Shown one piece after another: positions 25,751 through 35,092 of a stretch of 64,000 nt of DNA. The notes below the pieces were generated by a model that worked only from the letters and a program-made list of their open reading frames with translations, had not been told where the DNA came from and did no database searches. Source of the stretch: Apostichopus japonicus (Eukaryota > Echinodermata > Holothuroidea > Aspidochirotida > Stichopodidae); the NCBI RefSeq assembly GCF_037975245.1, contig NC_092562.1, forward strand, positions 27,262,554 to 27,326,553, read 5' to 3'. Made by a program: the position numbers and the translations under genes. Position 1 is the stretch's first letter. Each line of letters opens with the position of its first letter.

Positions 25751-28700
25751 ATTGTATAATATATATATATAATATAATATATAATATAATATAATATATA
25801 ATATAATATAATATATAATATAATATATATAATATAATATATAATATATATATATAATATAATATATATATATATAAATATATATACAATCGTTATGAGT
25901 TGGAAAATGACAGTTTTATGTTGCTCAGTTGTACTCACTTACCTCAAATGTCTTTCCTTAATGTTTTATTTGCTTTATAGTGGAAAAAAGATCGCCATTC
26001 CTTCAATGCATGAGCAAGTTTGGTTCCAACAATTTCATCAATGCATGTTTTGCATCAGTAAGTTTGAACATATCTACTTGTTGATTATGTTACAATCATC
26101 TTCTACTCAGCATTTACTAAGACTTGAGTCCATTAGACAGTATTTCTAGTATCTTATTTATACATTTCTAACAATATTGACTTCTTTTTCCTAGAGGCAC
26201 ATGCTAATTTTTCTTACGCAGAAGAAATGTTTATCTTACATCTTTATTTCTTGTTACCCTCCCCTCATTTTTTATTTTATTTCTTGCAGTCGTTTGTCAT
26301 GAAAGATGCCTTCATTGCCACTCAGTCACCATTGCCAAACACAACTGAAGATTTCTGGAGACTAGTCTATGACTGGAAATGTCCTTTGATTGCAATGCTC
26401 AACCAACTTGATCCAAAAGATGAGGTAAGAACAACTCTTGTACACCAAAATCAGTAGTGTGTACACCAAATCAGTTATGTGTTGCATTTTTGTGTGCGGT
26501 TATCAATCCCGCAGAAAATGTAAGTATGGAATAAGAAGGGTAAAGGCTATAGAGTGTGACAGCTTTAGCTGATGATATTAACAATGTGGTTTAGCATGGC
26601 TAATCTTGATGTCTTTCATATTAATATCAGGCAAAACATCATCATAATTTTGTGAATTAAAGAATCTTTTGGAAACTCATTTTGGGGGTTTTCACAGCTG
26701 TCAGTTTTGTTCTACAAAACTGGTCATTTTAACAGGAGGCCCTCAACAGAATTGGTGTGATTTAAGAAAATTTACTAGACCAACAGTGAACTCAATAACT
26801 TTCTAGCACACCTCACCAGACATTTCCTCTTTCTCAGATTAAGGCCAGTTAGTGTAAGATAATATTGATGATGAGGAAGTACCTAGGCTTACTACAATTT
26901 ATGGTTATTCATACAGTAGTGAAAAAGTTTACCTACAAATCTTTAGATGGCTTAAACATCCAATGTCTACACATGGTAAGAGTCTGTTCTTCATTGAGAG
27001 ATGCCAGATAAATTATTGGTCTGACCAGGGAGCAAATATATAAACATTGGAGTCGATCATGTTACTGATTCCTTCATTCTCACTTTGTTTCAAGTTAGAG
27101 AGCTAAGTACTCCTATCCTGTGAGATATTGACAACCAAGGTTTGGTACATCATTAATTGATTGATGACTTCTGAAATTCTTGTAGATTTGTACTAATTGT
27201 AGTATTTTCTCTTCGTTAGCACGGACAGACTAATATTTGAGAGCCACATGGTACTGTGTATCCACTCAATGTCTTATTTGTTTCTGATGCCTTTAGTTAT
27301 TTGTTTAAGACAGATATACTGTTGCAGTCATGGGCAACTACTGTTTTTATTCTTAAACATAAACATTACTTTGCTTTCATAATTGCTAGACATTGGAACT
27401 GTTTTTAAGGTGAGTGATTTTATACAATCTGCAACCCTCCTTGCAAATTTGCACATTAAATTCAAATATTTTATCAGTCTTTATCTCTAACGTAGTTTCT
27501 TTTGTTGGTGTTAAGCATCTGCTGTACTAGTTATGGTGGTGCTATATTCTGTTGTGTTATTTCTATATGGTTTGGTCCAAGATTTTGACTAATCGTGACC
27601 CATCTTACATCCTTTTAACGAACGGAAATAGTCAGTAAAGAAGATATATAAAAAAGATGGTACAAAAAAGTGACAGCAAAAGTACACTAAAAGAAAATGC
27701 ATGAACCCACTGTGCAATTTAACAATAGAAACAGTCATCCCCCAACCCCCTCTCCCACAAATGCACACTCTGCAAGAAGCACAGCAAAATGTCAAGCATG
27801 TGACGTTCCCTCACATAAAATTGTTAGCCCATGAAAAGGGTAAAAAAAATCTACTTTGTTTTGGGGAGGAAATTGAAATAAAAAACTATATGTGCAACAA
27901 ACATTTAAATATCAATGTCAAAGGAGGTTGATTACTCCACTTGCTTTAAAGATGCTACCACTTGGCACACAATCCCTCACAATCTTAATTGTTTTGATAC
28001 ATAAAACCTAGGCTGTAACACATCCTGTGCATGGAATTGGACTCCTTACTTTCTCTTTCTAGCTAAAGCTAAAGCCCCGGTGCTACCATATGCATTGATT
28101 GCTATGTTAATGGTTGGTATTTCTAATTCATTAAAATGAAATAAAAAATGCATTTTCCTGCTATATTTTTAACTGGGTCAAAACAATGTTTGTGGCAAGG
28201 AAGTCAAGGAAACACTATCAATGGTGAGATGGGCTGTGAAAATATGCCATAAATGCAAGTTATTTCAACCTTTCCAGGCATTTTTATAATTCTTTAATTT
28301 TTCCCATACACTTTATACCATCATTCACATTTTACACTCGTCTTCTCTCCTCATTCACATTGATGCACTGTCTGATGTGTGTGAAGTACAATATAGACTA
28401 TCTGTGGATCAATAATTTTGTTAATGTTATCCAGGTCAGCCCAGTTCCTTTCAAACCTTTGTTCATTGCCTGCATGCATGCATCCTAAGTAGGCTGGATG
28501 TGTCCAGACCAAATAAGTGATTTTTCTAACTATGCATGAAACTGGAAATAATGTGATAAGTAGCAAGGTCATCTTTGTTGTAATTAATTTCTGGAACTGA
28601 TTGAAAACCATGCTTAAAAGCACTCCTTTAGGACAGGTAGCCTTAAAGAATCCATTTTAAGTTGGAGAGATACCATATCAACTCCTTTCGCCCATTCCTG

Positions 28701-31700
28701 TGCAGCAATGATCGAGCTGAAGCGAGAGAAACAGCTTCTGATGGGTTCATCATAGAGAACCAACGTTAACTAACATCTTGAGTTTCCTATGGCTTCATCA
28801 TAGAGGCCCAACTTCAACTTGCTGTTTCAACACTCATGATTTCTTTGTTCTTGTAGCTTGAAACCAAAAAAATGTATGAAATAGAATTTTGTTTCTAATG
28901 ATCTAACTTTTCTCGCATTCAAAGACTGATTACGACTGCCACAGGACTTTGGAGTTAAAAGAGAAAGACTCGTCTTATCCATTTAAATAGACTTCCCTAT
29001 GCAATTTGCACAATGCAATGTGAGCTGGTTTCATCAAAAATAAACACAGAGATCAAGATCAGAAGGGCAGTAGGCAATGAATAGTCACTGGAATTGATGT
29101 CAGACTCATATGCTCTACACCAAGACTTTTGCAGCATTTGATCTTCAGATATGCGAAGTTCAAAAAGTAGTCGAACGTTTTGAGTGTGATTGCGATTACG
29201 CTTAGAAATACAGAGTCGTGCACTAAGACTTCTTTATATCAATCTGTAATTTCCCTAAACAAATGGACCGATTGTTATATGTGGAAATGAGTAATTGGCT
29301 TACTGCGAGTGGGAGGTCTTGGCTCCTTTACAGTAGGATCAGCATACATTTGTATGAGATCAGTTTACTATTTGCCTCAGATCAGTTACCATTTTTATAT
29401 CTTTATCAGCACGTAAGATCAGCCAGCACTTGTAAAGGATCAGTTTTACCATTTGCATGAGACCAGTAACATTACCATTGTATATCTTTATCAACTTGTA
29501 AGATCAGCAAGCACTTGTATAAGATCAGTTTTACCATTTGCATAAGATCAGTTACCACGTGTTAATCTTTACCAGTTTATAACATTAGCCAGAACTTGTA
29601 TAAGATCAGTTTTACCATTTGCATAAGATCAGTTACAGTACCATTTGTATAGCTTAGTCAGCTTGTAAGATCAGCAAGCACTTGTATAAGATCAGGTTTA
29701 TTTTATTTGCATCATATCAGTTTATCATCTGTTCATCTTTATCAGTTTATAAGATCAGCTAACACTTGTTTATGATCAGATTAATTTTATAGCATCTGAT
29801 CAGTTACCATTTGTATATCTTTATCAGTTTGTTAGATCAGCTAGCACCTGTATAGGATCAGGTTTATTTTATTGCATCATATCAGTTTATCATCTGTTCA
29901 TCTTTATCAGTTAATAAGATCAGCTAACACTTGTATAAGATCAGGTAAATTCTATAGCATCTGATCAGTTACCATTTGTATATCTTTATCAGTTTGTAAG
30001 ATCAGCTAGCACCTGTATAAGATCAGGTTTATCCATTTGCATCATATCAGTTTATCATCTGTTCATCTTTATCAGTTTATAAGATCAGCTAACACTTGTA
30101 TAAGATCAAGTTAATTTTATATCATCTGATCAGTTACCATGTATATCTTTATCAGTTTGTAAGATCAGCTAGCACCTGTATAAGAGCATAAAATCCCACT
30201 TAATGACAAAAGCTTTTATATGATCTTATACCATTAAGTTTTTCTTCTGTCATTGTTTGGTATTATTCTGTATTATTTGTATCATTTCTCATTGTTATTT
30301 GCGCCATGAACATTCTTTGAGTGGTGTGTGCGTATTATAAGTCGTCTTATTATTATTATTATAAGATCAGGTTTATTTTATTTGCATCATATCAGTTTCT
30401 CATCTGTTCATCTTTATCAATTTATAAGATCAGCTAACACTTGTATAAGATCAAGTTAATTTTATAGCATCTGATCAGTTACCATGTATATCTTTATCAG
30501 TTTGTAATATCAGCCAGCACTTGTATATGATCAGGTTTGTTTTATTTGAATCATATCAGTGTTCATCTTTATCAGTTTATAAGATCAGCTAACACTTGTA
30601 TAAGATCAGGTTAATTTAAATGCATCTGAACAGTTACCATATGTATATCTTAATCAGTTCGTAAGATCAGCTAGCACTTGTAAAGATCAGTTTCATTTAT
30701 ATGCATCTGATTAGTTTCACCATTTGCATAAGATCAGTTACAGTACCATTTCTATAGCTTTATCAGCCAGCACTTGTATAGAAAATCGGGTTTACTTTTT
30801 GCATGAGATCAGTTACCATATGTATATCTTTATCAGTTTGTAAGATCAGCCAGCACTTATATAAGATCTGGTTTATTTTATTTGCACAAAATCAGTTTAT
30901 CTTCATCAGTTTATAAGATCAGCTAGCACTTGTGTAAGAACAGGTTTATTTTATTTGCATCTGATCAGTTACCATTTATTTATCTTATCAGTTTATAAGA
31001 TAGGCAAGCACTTCTTTAATATCAGGTTTCTTTTACATCTGGTCAGCTACCATTTTTAATTGCATCTGGAAGTTACCATTTGTATAATTTTATCAGTTTG
31101 TAAGAAAAGCCAGCAATTGTATAAGATGAAGTTTATTTTATTTGCGTCCGATCAGTTACAGTACCATTTGTATATCTTTAGCAGCTTGTAAGATTAGCCA
31201 GCACTTGCGAAGGACCAGCTTTACTATTTGTATCTGATCAGTTTCCATTTCTTTATCTAATTGAAACTATTAGAGATATTGTAGTAACAAGAGTGAATTG
31301 CATCAAAACTTTGTAAAAGTTTCCGCCTCCATATTTCATTAAAATACTTTTGGTGCTTTTCTATGTCCTGCTTAGTCCTGCTGCCAGTATTGGCCAGACA
31401 GTGGATCAGCCGAGTATGGTTACCTGATGGTAGAGCTAAAAGATGAGCAAGATATGGGATTCTATGAGTACCGTGTGTTTGAGTTGACACACTCATATGA
31501 CAAGGTAAGCACATTCATAGAAGGCCAGTGCAGATGTATAATAAAATAACCAACAGTGTATACTTTATTCCTGGTTGTAGATGCATGTAGGGTATGGGAT
31601 ATCACCATTTGATATGCAAATGATAGTAGCTGGCTAGAGCGCTGAAATATGAGGGTGAGCTCCACTTCAGTATATAAAGTATACGCCGGTTCCCAGATAC

Positions 31701-34700
31701 ATTAAGAGCATCGATTCCTCAATTAGTCGCTTTTAGGCAAATATCGAACGTCAAATATTTCAATCCAGCCTATGATAAAGAACCAGGCAATAGTATTCCA
31801 CTAACTGGCATTTGTGCACCGTTATTAAAGGCGTTATATACTTCAGCACCACATTTGCATCATCCTGTTGTATAGCTCTCTGTTCGTGGTAACAAGCTGT
31901 TTCTGTCTAGCACTTTGAGCCAACCAATGTTGTTATTCTCTGACCCTAATTGTAGAAAATTGAGAGCTCAATTAAAAGGACAGAAGTTTCCAATATTACT
32001 ATAGATACCAGTCAGACGATAAGTTCATGTTGCTTCATGTATCACCAAAGCAATTTACAGGATACTGTCTGACAAAATGAGTGTGTGTGTGTATGTATGT
32101 ATGTATTTTAGATCCTTGTGCAAGCAGGAACTCGCGAAGAAGCCTCTTTGGCTTATCAAAGCCGCAAGTTGACCCAAGTCAGTCTCTTACATTCATATTT
32201 AATGTCCATGATTGTGAATTGTCAATTGTAAACAACTCTGTAACTGGTCGACATACATTAATCTTGAAGTGACTAGAGCTCGGACTCAAACTCAGACTCG
32301 ACAGTGATTTCACTGTTCGTCATGTCTTCCATATTTGCAGTGTGACAGGCCTAAACTGAAAAAAGTCAATACTACAAGCTGTGTGTTTGAGATGAATCCC
32401 TCATCATTTCTACCCCAAAGTAGTGAAGGTGCTAACTTAATGCTAATTATTATGTATTTGTCAACCTGTTCACAACTTATTGTATCATAATCTCATTACT
32501 CCTATTACGATGTATCTTTGTGCAGAAAAACTTCACAATTCACCACCTGATGCTGAAGGCCTGGAATGAAGGTAGTGATATTTTACAGCTAATGAAACAG
32601 ATTGAAATACTTGAAGAAAAGTACAACTTGGAAGGACCAAAGGTGGTCCATTGCAGGTACGTAGAACCATGGCTGGTGGCTGGTTTTTCATCAGTATTGG
32701 CTCTATGGTCGTATAACGAGCTGGCTTAATGACTGTAACAACTCCCTAAGAAATAACCTTGTTTCACTTACAAAATTTTAGATGTCCCTGCCATCAAAGT
32801 TGTTTTGGGGAGCTTGTCATGACCTTGGAAAGGCCATAGTGCCATTCATATTTGATGATGTGTGTTCATAGTTACGTTGAATGTTAACCTTGAGGTTACA
32901 GTTTACTAAGTTGTATTTGTAACTGCATAGTGGCTCATCAGTGTCAAGAACATGTTAGTAAGGTGGCAAGCAGCACTAATATCAAAGAAAAAAGGAATTT
33001 TAGCAACAGCTGCTTCAAAATTTCAAATGATAATGGTTTAGTGAGAACTTCTAAGAGAGCAGAAAAATTCTCTTACATCTCTCAAGGATCAGTCAGTTTT
33101 TTACTAGATAGATCGAGAGGGACAATCTCTTCATACGTCTTCCATAACTGGCGGATGTGAAAACTTGTAATTTAGTCTCTTGTAGTTAAATGCCAGCAAA
33201 TGTTGGTGGCTGGGTAGAATTATAGTAGGCACCCAATGACCTGTTTGAATGCCAGTTGAGCAAAGGATAACAGTTTAATACATTAGAAACAGGTCCTCAT
33301 CCATATGTGTATGTCAGTCTGTCCTTCAATAGAAGCAGGTATCTGCCAAATTACATCTTGTAAATGACCTATTATACCAATACACAACCGGAATGAATTC
33401 AAAAGCAACAGAATTGCAGATACTTGATATGAAATGTGAAAATGCTATATGCTATATATATTTATGTATATATATATTTATATATAAACATATCTATATA
33501 AAGCCATATCAAACAAGATGTCATATGAAGTTCTATATAGGAAAATAGTTCCCCCGTAGCACTGAAAGTCATTTCTAATAAAGACAGTTGAGATAAAATC
33601 AGCTGAATGAGAAGTTTTCTCTGGTGAAGCTTGATAAATTGATCCAAGTTAGCCCTGTCAAATATATTTCAGTCTTCCAGATAGTACACTTGAGCCTCTA
33701 GAACAACTCCAATGCCTATCCCTACTTCACTTGCATTTAAAATACATCATCGACATTGTAAGTGTTGAATTGTAGAGGTAGTGACAGATCCCTTCTGTGT
33801 TTGTGGTGAAAACTCTTTACTTTCTTTGTTTATGGTGAGGTGGGGGTGGGGGGATTGAGCTCATGGTTGGCAACTTGAAGGTGTGTGGAAAGAACCATTA
33901 AATTATTAGTTTTCAATCAAGATCAATCCCGCCATGAGGTTACCAGTTATGGAGGAATGAAGATGTTTCTTTAGAGGACTGAACATATTTCATGAGCACC
34001 TCCCATTACTCTCAAAGTGATGAGAGACTGCAATGGAGTTTGTGTATCTTTACCATACATTATGCTTGTATAGCAAGATGAAACGACAGAAAAATATGGT
34101 TTATTTCAGACCATAAGATTTACGTAAATAAAACACATTTATAGCAACATATTTCATCACTACAGAATTATGTATACATATTACTGAGCTTTATTCAAAA
34201 CATTCCTAAGCTGCATCACCACTTTCAAGACAGTTTTCAGCATGGTAGGTGAACTCATTAAATATTATATAAATTCAGTTAACTTGTGATTGAGTTGTTT
34301 TATTTGACACTTCTGCAGAAATGGTGTCGGTCGTACTGGAGTCCTTCTTGCAGTCAAGTCTGAAATGGAGCGAATCACGGTTGAAAACAAGCTAAATGTT
34401 TTCAACAGTGTCAGAATGCTGAGAAGCAGTAACCACAGTCTCGTTCTTACAAAGGTAACCCAGCTCATACAAGTTAATTTTATGTCAATTTCTTAACCAT
34501 GTTCTTTTTGCTGATTAAATTGTGACCCCACTGTTCATCTGACTAAATATATATATAGATATCTATATATATATATATATATATACCAGCATTTTTTGGA
34601 ATATTTAATATTGTATAGGTGTTGATATTTCTAGCTTTTGCAAGTATAATGCTAGTATACGATTTGAAAAAAATACAATCAAATCTTTTCTATGACAAGA

Positions 34701-35017
34701 GTTGCATTCAAGCCCCCTCCACAAAGTACAGGCAGAAACACTTTCTAATCTAATGAGAAATCATAGTCTATAGAAAGATTAATTTTAGTTAAATGAGCTG
34801 TTTTGTTTTGAGGCCCAATAAAACAAAATCATCACGACTCCTTCAGTTTAAAAGCAATTTTTGCCTCCACCCTGCTCCTCCACTCTATATATCAGTCAGC
34901 CATGTTTCTCCATGAGTTTCCTACATTGTTTCTTTCGTTCATCAGGAGGACTATATCTTGTGTCATCAGTTGCTAAAAATGGCTAATCCAGCAGAACCTG
35001 AATATGCCAATATCTAA
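12518..35017 (+). CDS. gene A: receptor-type protein tyrosine phosphatase (19 exons found)
   Basis: The joined exons encode about 753 residues: one fibronectin III domain, a single TM helix with a basic stop-transfer, a juxtamembrane segment, catalytic domain D1 and a second phosphatase-like domain D2. This is the type I membrane receptor PTP plan; D1 would remove phosphate from tyrosine in cytoplasmic proteins. D1 has [12 protein letters not shown], the loop TWPDMDVP, the P-loop [10 protein letters not shown] and MMVQTA. D2 keeps [10 protein letters not shown] but has AWNEG in place of the WPD loop, so it is probably regulatory. Exon phases agree throughout. D1 and D2 share the same intron placement inside the HC..G signature, as expected from domain duplication. 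The protein ends EPEYANI. The signal peptide and any further ectodomain exons were not found and probably lie before this window or in unrecognised sequence. Confidence 0.9.
13690..13771 (+). CDS. gene A exon: transmembrane helix
   Basis: 82 nt between GATATGCAG and GTAAGT. The frame [20 protein letters not shown] continues to VLLVIY, one hydrophobic TM segment of about 23 residues. The phase joins the FN3 exon through a split Gly codon. Confidence 0.9.
14810..14871 (+). CDS. gene A exon: stop-transfer and juxtamembrane
   Basis: It starts after TATTTTAG and reads [20 protein letters not shown], a basic cytoplasmic anchor directly after the TM helix. Two in-phase donors are available, GTATGA after 14835 and GTATGT after 14871, so a 36-nt (12-residue) alternative 5' splice is possible. 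Confidence 0.7.
15432..15610 (+). CDS. gene A exon: juxtamembrane segment
   Basis: 179 nt, phase 1 to 0, between TTGACAG and GTTGGT. Contains [20 protein letters not shown], like the region before D1 in receptor PTPs, where a Leu/Tyr-rich helix leads into the catalytic domain. Confidence 0.8.
15611..17015 (+). other. gene A intron, nothing else recognised
   Basis: AT-rich intron of 1.4 kb with no repeat family or exon-like segment noticed. Confidence 0.5.
17016..17103 (+). CDS. gene A exon: start of D1 (pTyr-loop region)
   Basis: 88 nt, phase 0 to 1, between TTTACAG and GTAAGT. Reads [20 protein letters not shown] then IA, matching the 'N..KNRY.NI..YD' block that opens PTP domains. The residue that is usually Tyr in KNRY is Phe here. 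Confidence 0.9.
17190..18855. repeat. 11-bp minisatellite array in a gene A intron
   Basis: About 150 copies of an AGTAGTAATGT-like 11-mer (variants AGAAGTAATGT and others), about 1.66 kb, between the first two D1 exons. Longer period blocks, such as the stretch ending GTGTGTTAGTAATGTAG, recur, so there is higher-order structure. The repeat lacks stop codons in some frames, which yields a spurious Tyr/Leu/Thr-rich minus-strand frame. Confidence 0.95.
19365..19527 (+). mobile_element. 5'-truncated tRNA-derived SINE copy
   Basis: Shares ATGGACGTTAA, TTCGGTCAGCTT, ATAAGCC and TTCGCGAGTTCCTGCTTGC with the fuller copy at 55725-55982, and ends in a CATA repeat tail. The tRNA-like head is missing. 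The tail stops about 30 bp before the acceptor of the next gene A exon. Confidence 0.75.
19558..19634 (+). CDS. gene A exon: D1 substrate-loop and YYNANYI motif
   Basis: 77 nt, phase 1 to 0, between AATAAATCAG and GTAGGT. Completes [20 protein letters not shown] and NANYIK, the conserved 'DHSRV...DYINANYI' segment of PTP domains. The last 45 nt and the donor are the founder of the repeat array that follows. Confidence 0.9.
19635..20695 (+). repeat. tandem array of an exon 3' end plus 5' splice site
   Basis: About eleven units of ~92 bp follow the exon. Each holds a near-copy of its last 45 nt, then a donor-like GTAAGT, GTAGGT or GTTAGT, then the same intron start (AGATTTTAAGAAATATTCAT) and a link (AAAGCCTGGCATGTAGGCTA). 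In the exon's frame a typical unit reads [15 protein letters not shown]. Two units near 19990 and 20440 carry a shorter AGATTAAAATGC version. The unit order in the second half repeats that of the first half about 459 bp later. Units lack a clear polypyrimidine tract or acceptor, so they are probably not exons. Confidence 0.9.
20700..21283 (+). other. remainder of gene A intron
   Basis: Unique-looking AT-rich intron. A local duplication of a GACACTAGTATCAGACATAG-like segment occurs near 20880-20920. Nothing else seen. Confidence 0.5.
21284..21320 (+). CDS. gene A exon: D1
   Basis: A 37-nt microexon, phase 0 to 1, between TTTCATAG and GTAATA. Encodes [12 protein letters not shown], matching the 'FIATQGP' lead-in. 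Confidence 0.85.
21788..21885 (+). CDS. gene A exon: D1
   Basis: 98 nt, phase 1 to 0. [20 protein letters not shown] then [13 protein letters not shown], the conserved 'GP...T..DFWRM.W......IVMLT...E.G+' stretch of PTP domains. Confidence 0.9.
21886..22682 (+). other. gene A intron, nothing else recognised
   Basis: A 797-nt intron bounded by GTAATA and CTTCCAG. A C-rich patch near 22606 is the only notable composition. Confidence 0.5.
22683..22808 (+). CDS. gene A exon: D1
   Basis: 126 nt, phase 0 to 0. [20 protein letters not shown] through [13 protein letters not shown], the 'KC..YWP......G' and beta-sheet region of D1. Confidence 0.9.
22809..23339 (+). other. gene A intron, nothing else recognised
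   Basis: A 531-nt AT-rich intron with GTAAGT and ATTCATAG borders. No repeats noticed. Confidence 0.5.
23340..23488 (+). CDS. gene A exon: D1 WPD loop to P-loop Cys
   Basis: 149 nt, phase 0 to 2. [20 protein letters not shown] carries the WPD loop with the general-acid Asp. The exon ends LVVHC plus two bases of the next codon, so an intron splits the [10 protein letters not shown] signature just after the nucleophilic Cys. Confidence 0.95.
24396..24531 (+). CDS. gene A exon: D1 P-loop Arg and Q-loop
   Basis: 136 nt, phase 2 to 0, between TATTTTAG and GTGAGT. Completes [20 protein letters not shown] and ends [11 protein letters not shown], supplying the phosphate-binding Arg and the Q-loop Gln. 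All residues expected of an active PTP are present. Confidence 0.95.
24956..25084 (+). CDS. gene A exon: end of D1
   Basis: 129 nt, phase 0 to 0. [20 protein letters not shown], the 'QY.F.H..L.E' helix closing D1, then an acidic linker toward D2. Confidence 0.9.
25514..25604 (+). CDS. gene A exon: D1-D2 linker
   Basis: 91 nt, phase 0 to 1. [20 protein letters not shown] then [10 protein letters not shown], a Lys-rich helical linker leading into D2. Confidence 0.85.
25700..25890. repeat. AT-rich microsatellite
   Basis: (TA)n followed by irregular TATAATATAA runs, about 190 bp, in a gene A intron. The Tyr/Ile-rich minus-strand frames across it come from composition. Confidence 0.95.
25981..26057 (+). 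CDS. gene A exon: D2 start
   Basis: 77 nt, phase 1 to 0. [20 protein letters not shown] then NACFAS, the D2 counterpart of D1 'DYYNANYI'. The phase and 77-nt length equal those of the corresponding D1 exon. Confidence 0.9.
26290..26424 (+). CDS. gene A exon: D2
   Basis: 135 nt, phase 0 to 0. [20 protein letters not shown] then [20 protein letters not shown], a textbook PTP 'FIATQ.PL..T..DFW' block. Confidence 0.95.
26425..29330 (+). other. first part of long gene A intron
   Basis: No exon found. A segment near 28920-28990 (CTTATCCATTTAAATAGACTT region) resembles 47650-47720 in the same orientation, a dispersed repeat of unknown type. Open frames here look random. Confidence 0.5.
29330..31255. 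repeat. ~80-bp minisatellite array (165-bp dimers) in a gene A intron
   Basis: Units alternate between two forms sharing ATCTTTATCAGTTTGTAAGA, GCACTTGTATAAGATCAG and CAGTTACCATTTGTATATC. Anchors such as TTACCATTTGTATATC recur about every 165 bp (29804, 29967). The array fills about 1.9 kb just before a D2 exon and is broken once by an insertion at 30186-30359. Confidence 0.9.
30186..30359. mobile_element. 174-bp insertion with target duplication inside the minisatellite
   Basis: Unrelated sequence from GCATAAAATCCCAC to a TTATTATTATTAT tail interrupts one unit. TATAAGA stands on both sides (30179-30185 and 30360-30366), matching a 7-bp duplication of the array sequence. The TTA-repeat tail suggests a retrotransposed LINE 3' end or SINE; the family is not recognised. 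Confidence 0.65.
31376..31504 (+). CDS. gene A exon: D2
   Basis: 129 nt, phase 0 to 0, between CTGCTTAG and [26 protein letters not shown] through [12 protein letters not shown], parallel to the D1 exon with CKQYWP. Confidence 0.9.
32082..32271 (-). mobile_element. tRNA-derived SINE copy, head missing, inverted
   Basis: On the minus strand it matches 55790-55982: AATGTATGTCG, CAGTTACAGAGTTG, ATTGACAATTCA, CATGGAC, GGCTTTGATAAGCC, TTCTTCGCGAGTTCCTGCTTGC, then a CATA/CACA tail at the low-coordinate end. It begins just 3' of where the tRNA-like B box would lie. Confidence 0.8.
32526..32656 (+). CDS. gene A exon: D2 pseudo-WPD loop
   Basis: 131 nt, phase 0 to 2. [20 protein letters not shown], then GPKVVHC. 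The WPD motif is AWNEG, so the general-acid Asp is absent, as in many regulatory D2 domains, while the P-loop Cys remains. Confidence 0.9.
32657..34318 (+). other. gene A intron, nothing else recognised
   Basis: A 1.66-kb intron with a short TATA run near 33450-33490 and otherwise unique sequence. The open frame at 32930-33160 has no domain signature or matching splice sites. Confidence 0.5.
34319..34454 (+). CDS. gene A exon: D2 P-loop
   Basis: 136 nt, phase 2 to 0, the same length as the D1 equivalent. Completes [10 protein letters not shown] and continues [20 protein letters not shown]. The Arg of the signature is kept. Confidence 0.95.
34946..35017 (+). CDS. gene A terminal exon
   Basis: 72 nt including [23 protein letters not shown] then ANI and stop. 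The last helix of D2 is followed at once by a Tyr-Ala-Asn-Ile tail. Confidence 0.95.
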   Translation, partial: EDYILCHQLLKMANPAEPEYANI

Positions 35018-35086
35018 AGAAAGATGCAGAAAGTACAACTCTTGGATTTACTTCTTTTTTTACCCAGAATATAATGGAGGCATAGT

Positions 35087-35092
35087 AATAAA
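35087..35092 (+). terminator. gene A polyadenylation signal
   Basis: AATAAA 70 nt after the stop codon, the first canonical hexamer in the 3' UTR. Confidence 0.6.

Noticed and set aside
25669-25938. Tyr/Ile-rich minus-strand frames
   Set aside because: Translation of TA-rich microsatellite sequence.
32105-32195. Apparent exon after ATTTTAG (frame containing [20 protein letters not shown])
   Set aside because: The sequence is the inverted SINE body and tail, shared with 19.4 kb and 55.9 kb.
32341-32428. Exon-like segment ([18 protein letters not shown]) with AG and GT borders in gene A
   Set aside because: The phase does not fit (0 to 1) and alignment with gene B and the D1 exon order shows that the flanking D2 exons join directly.
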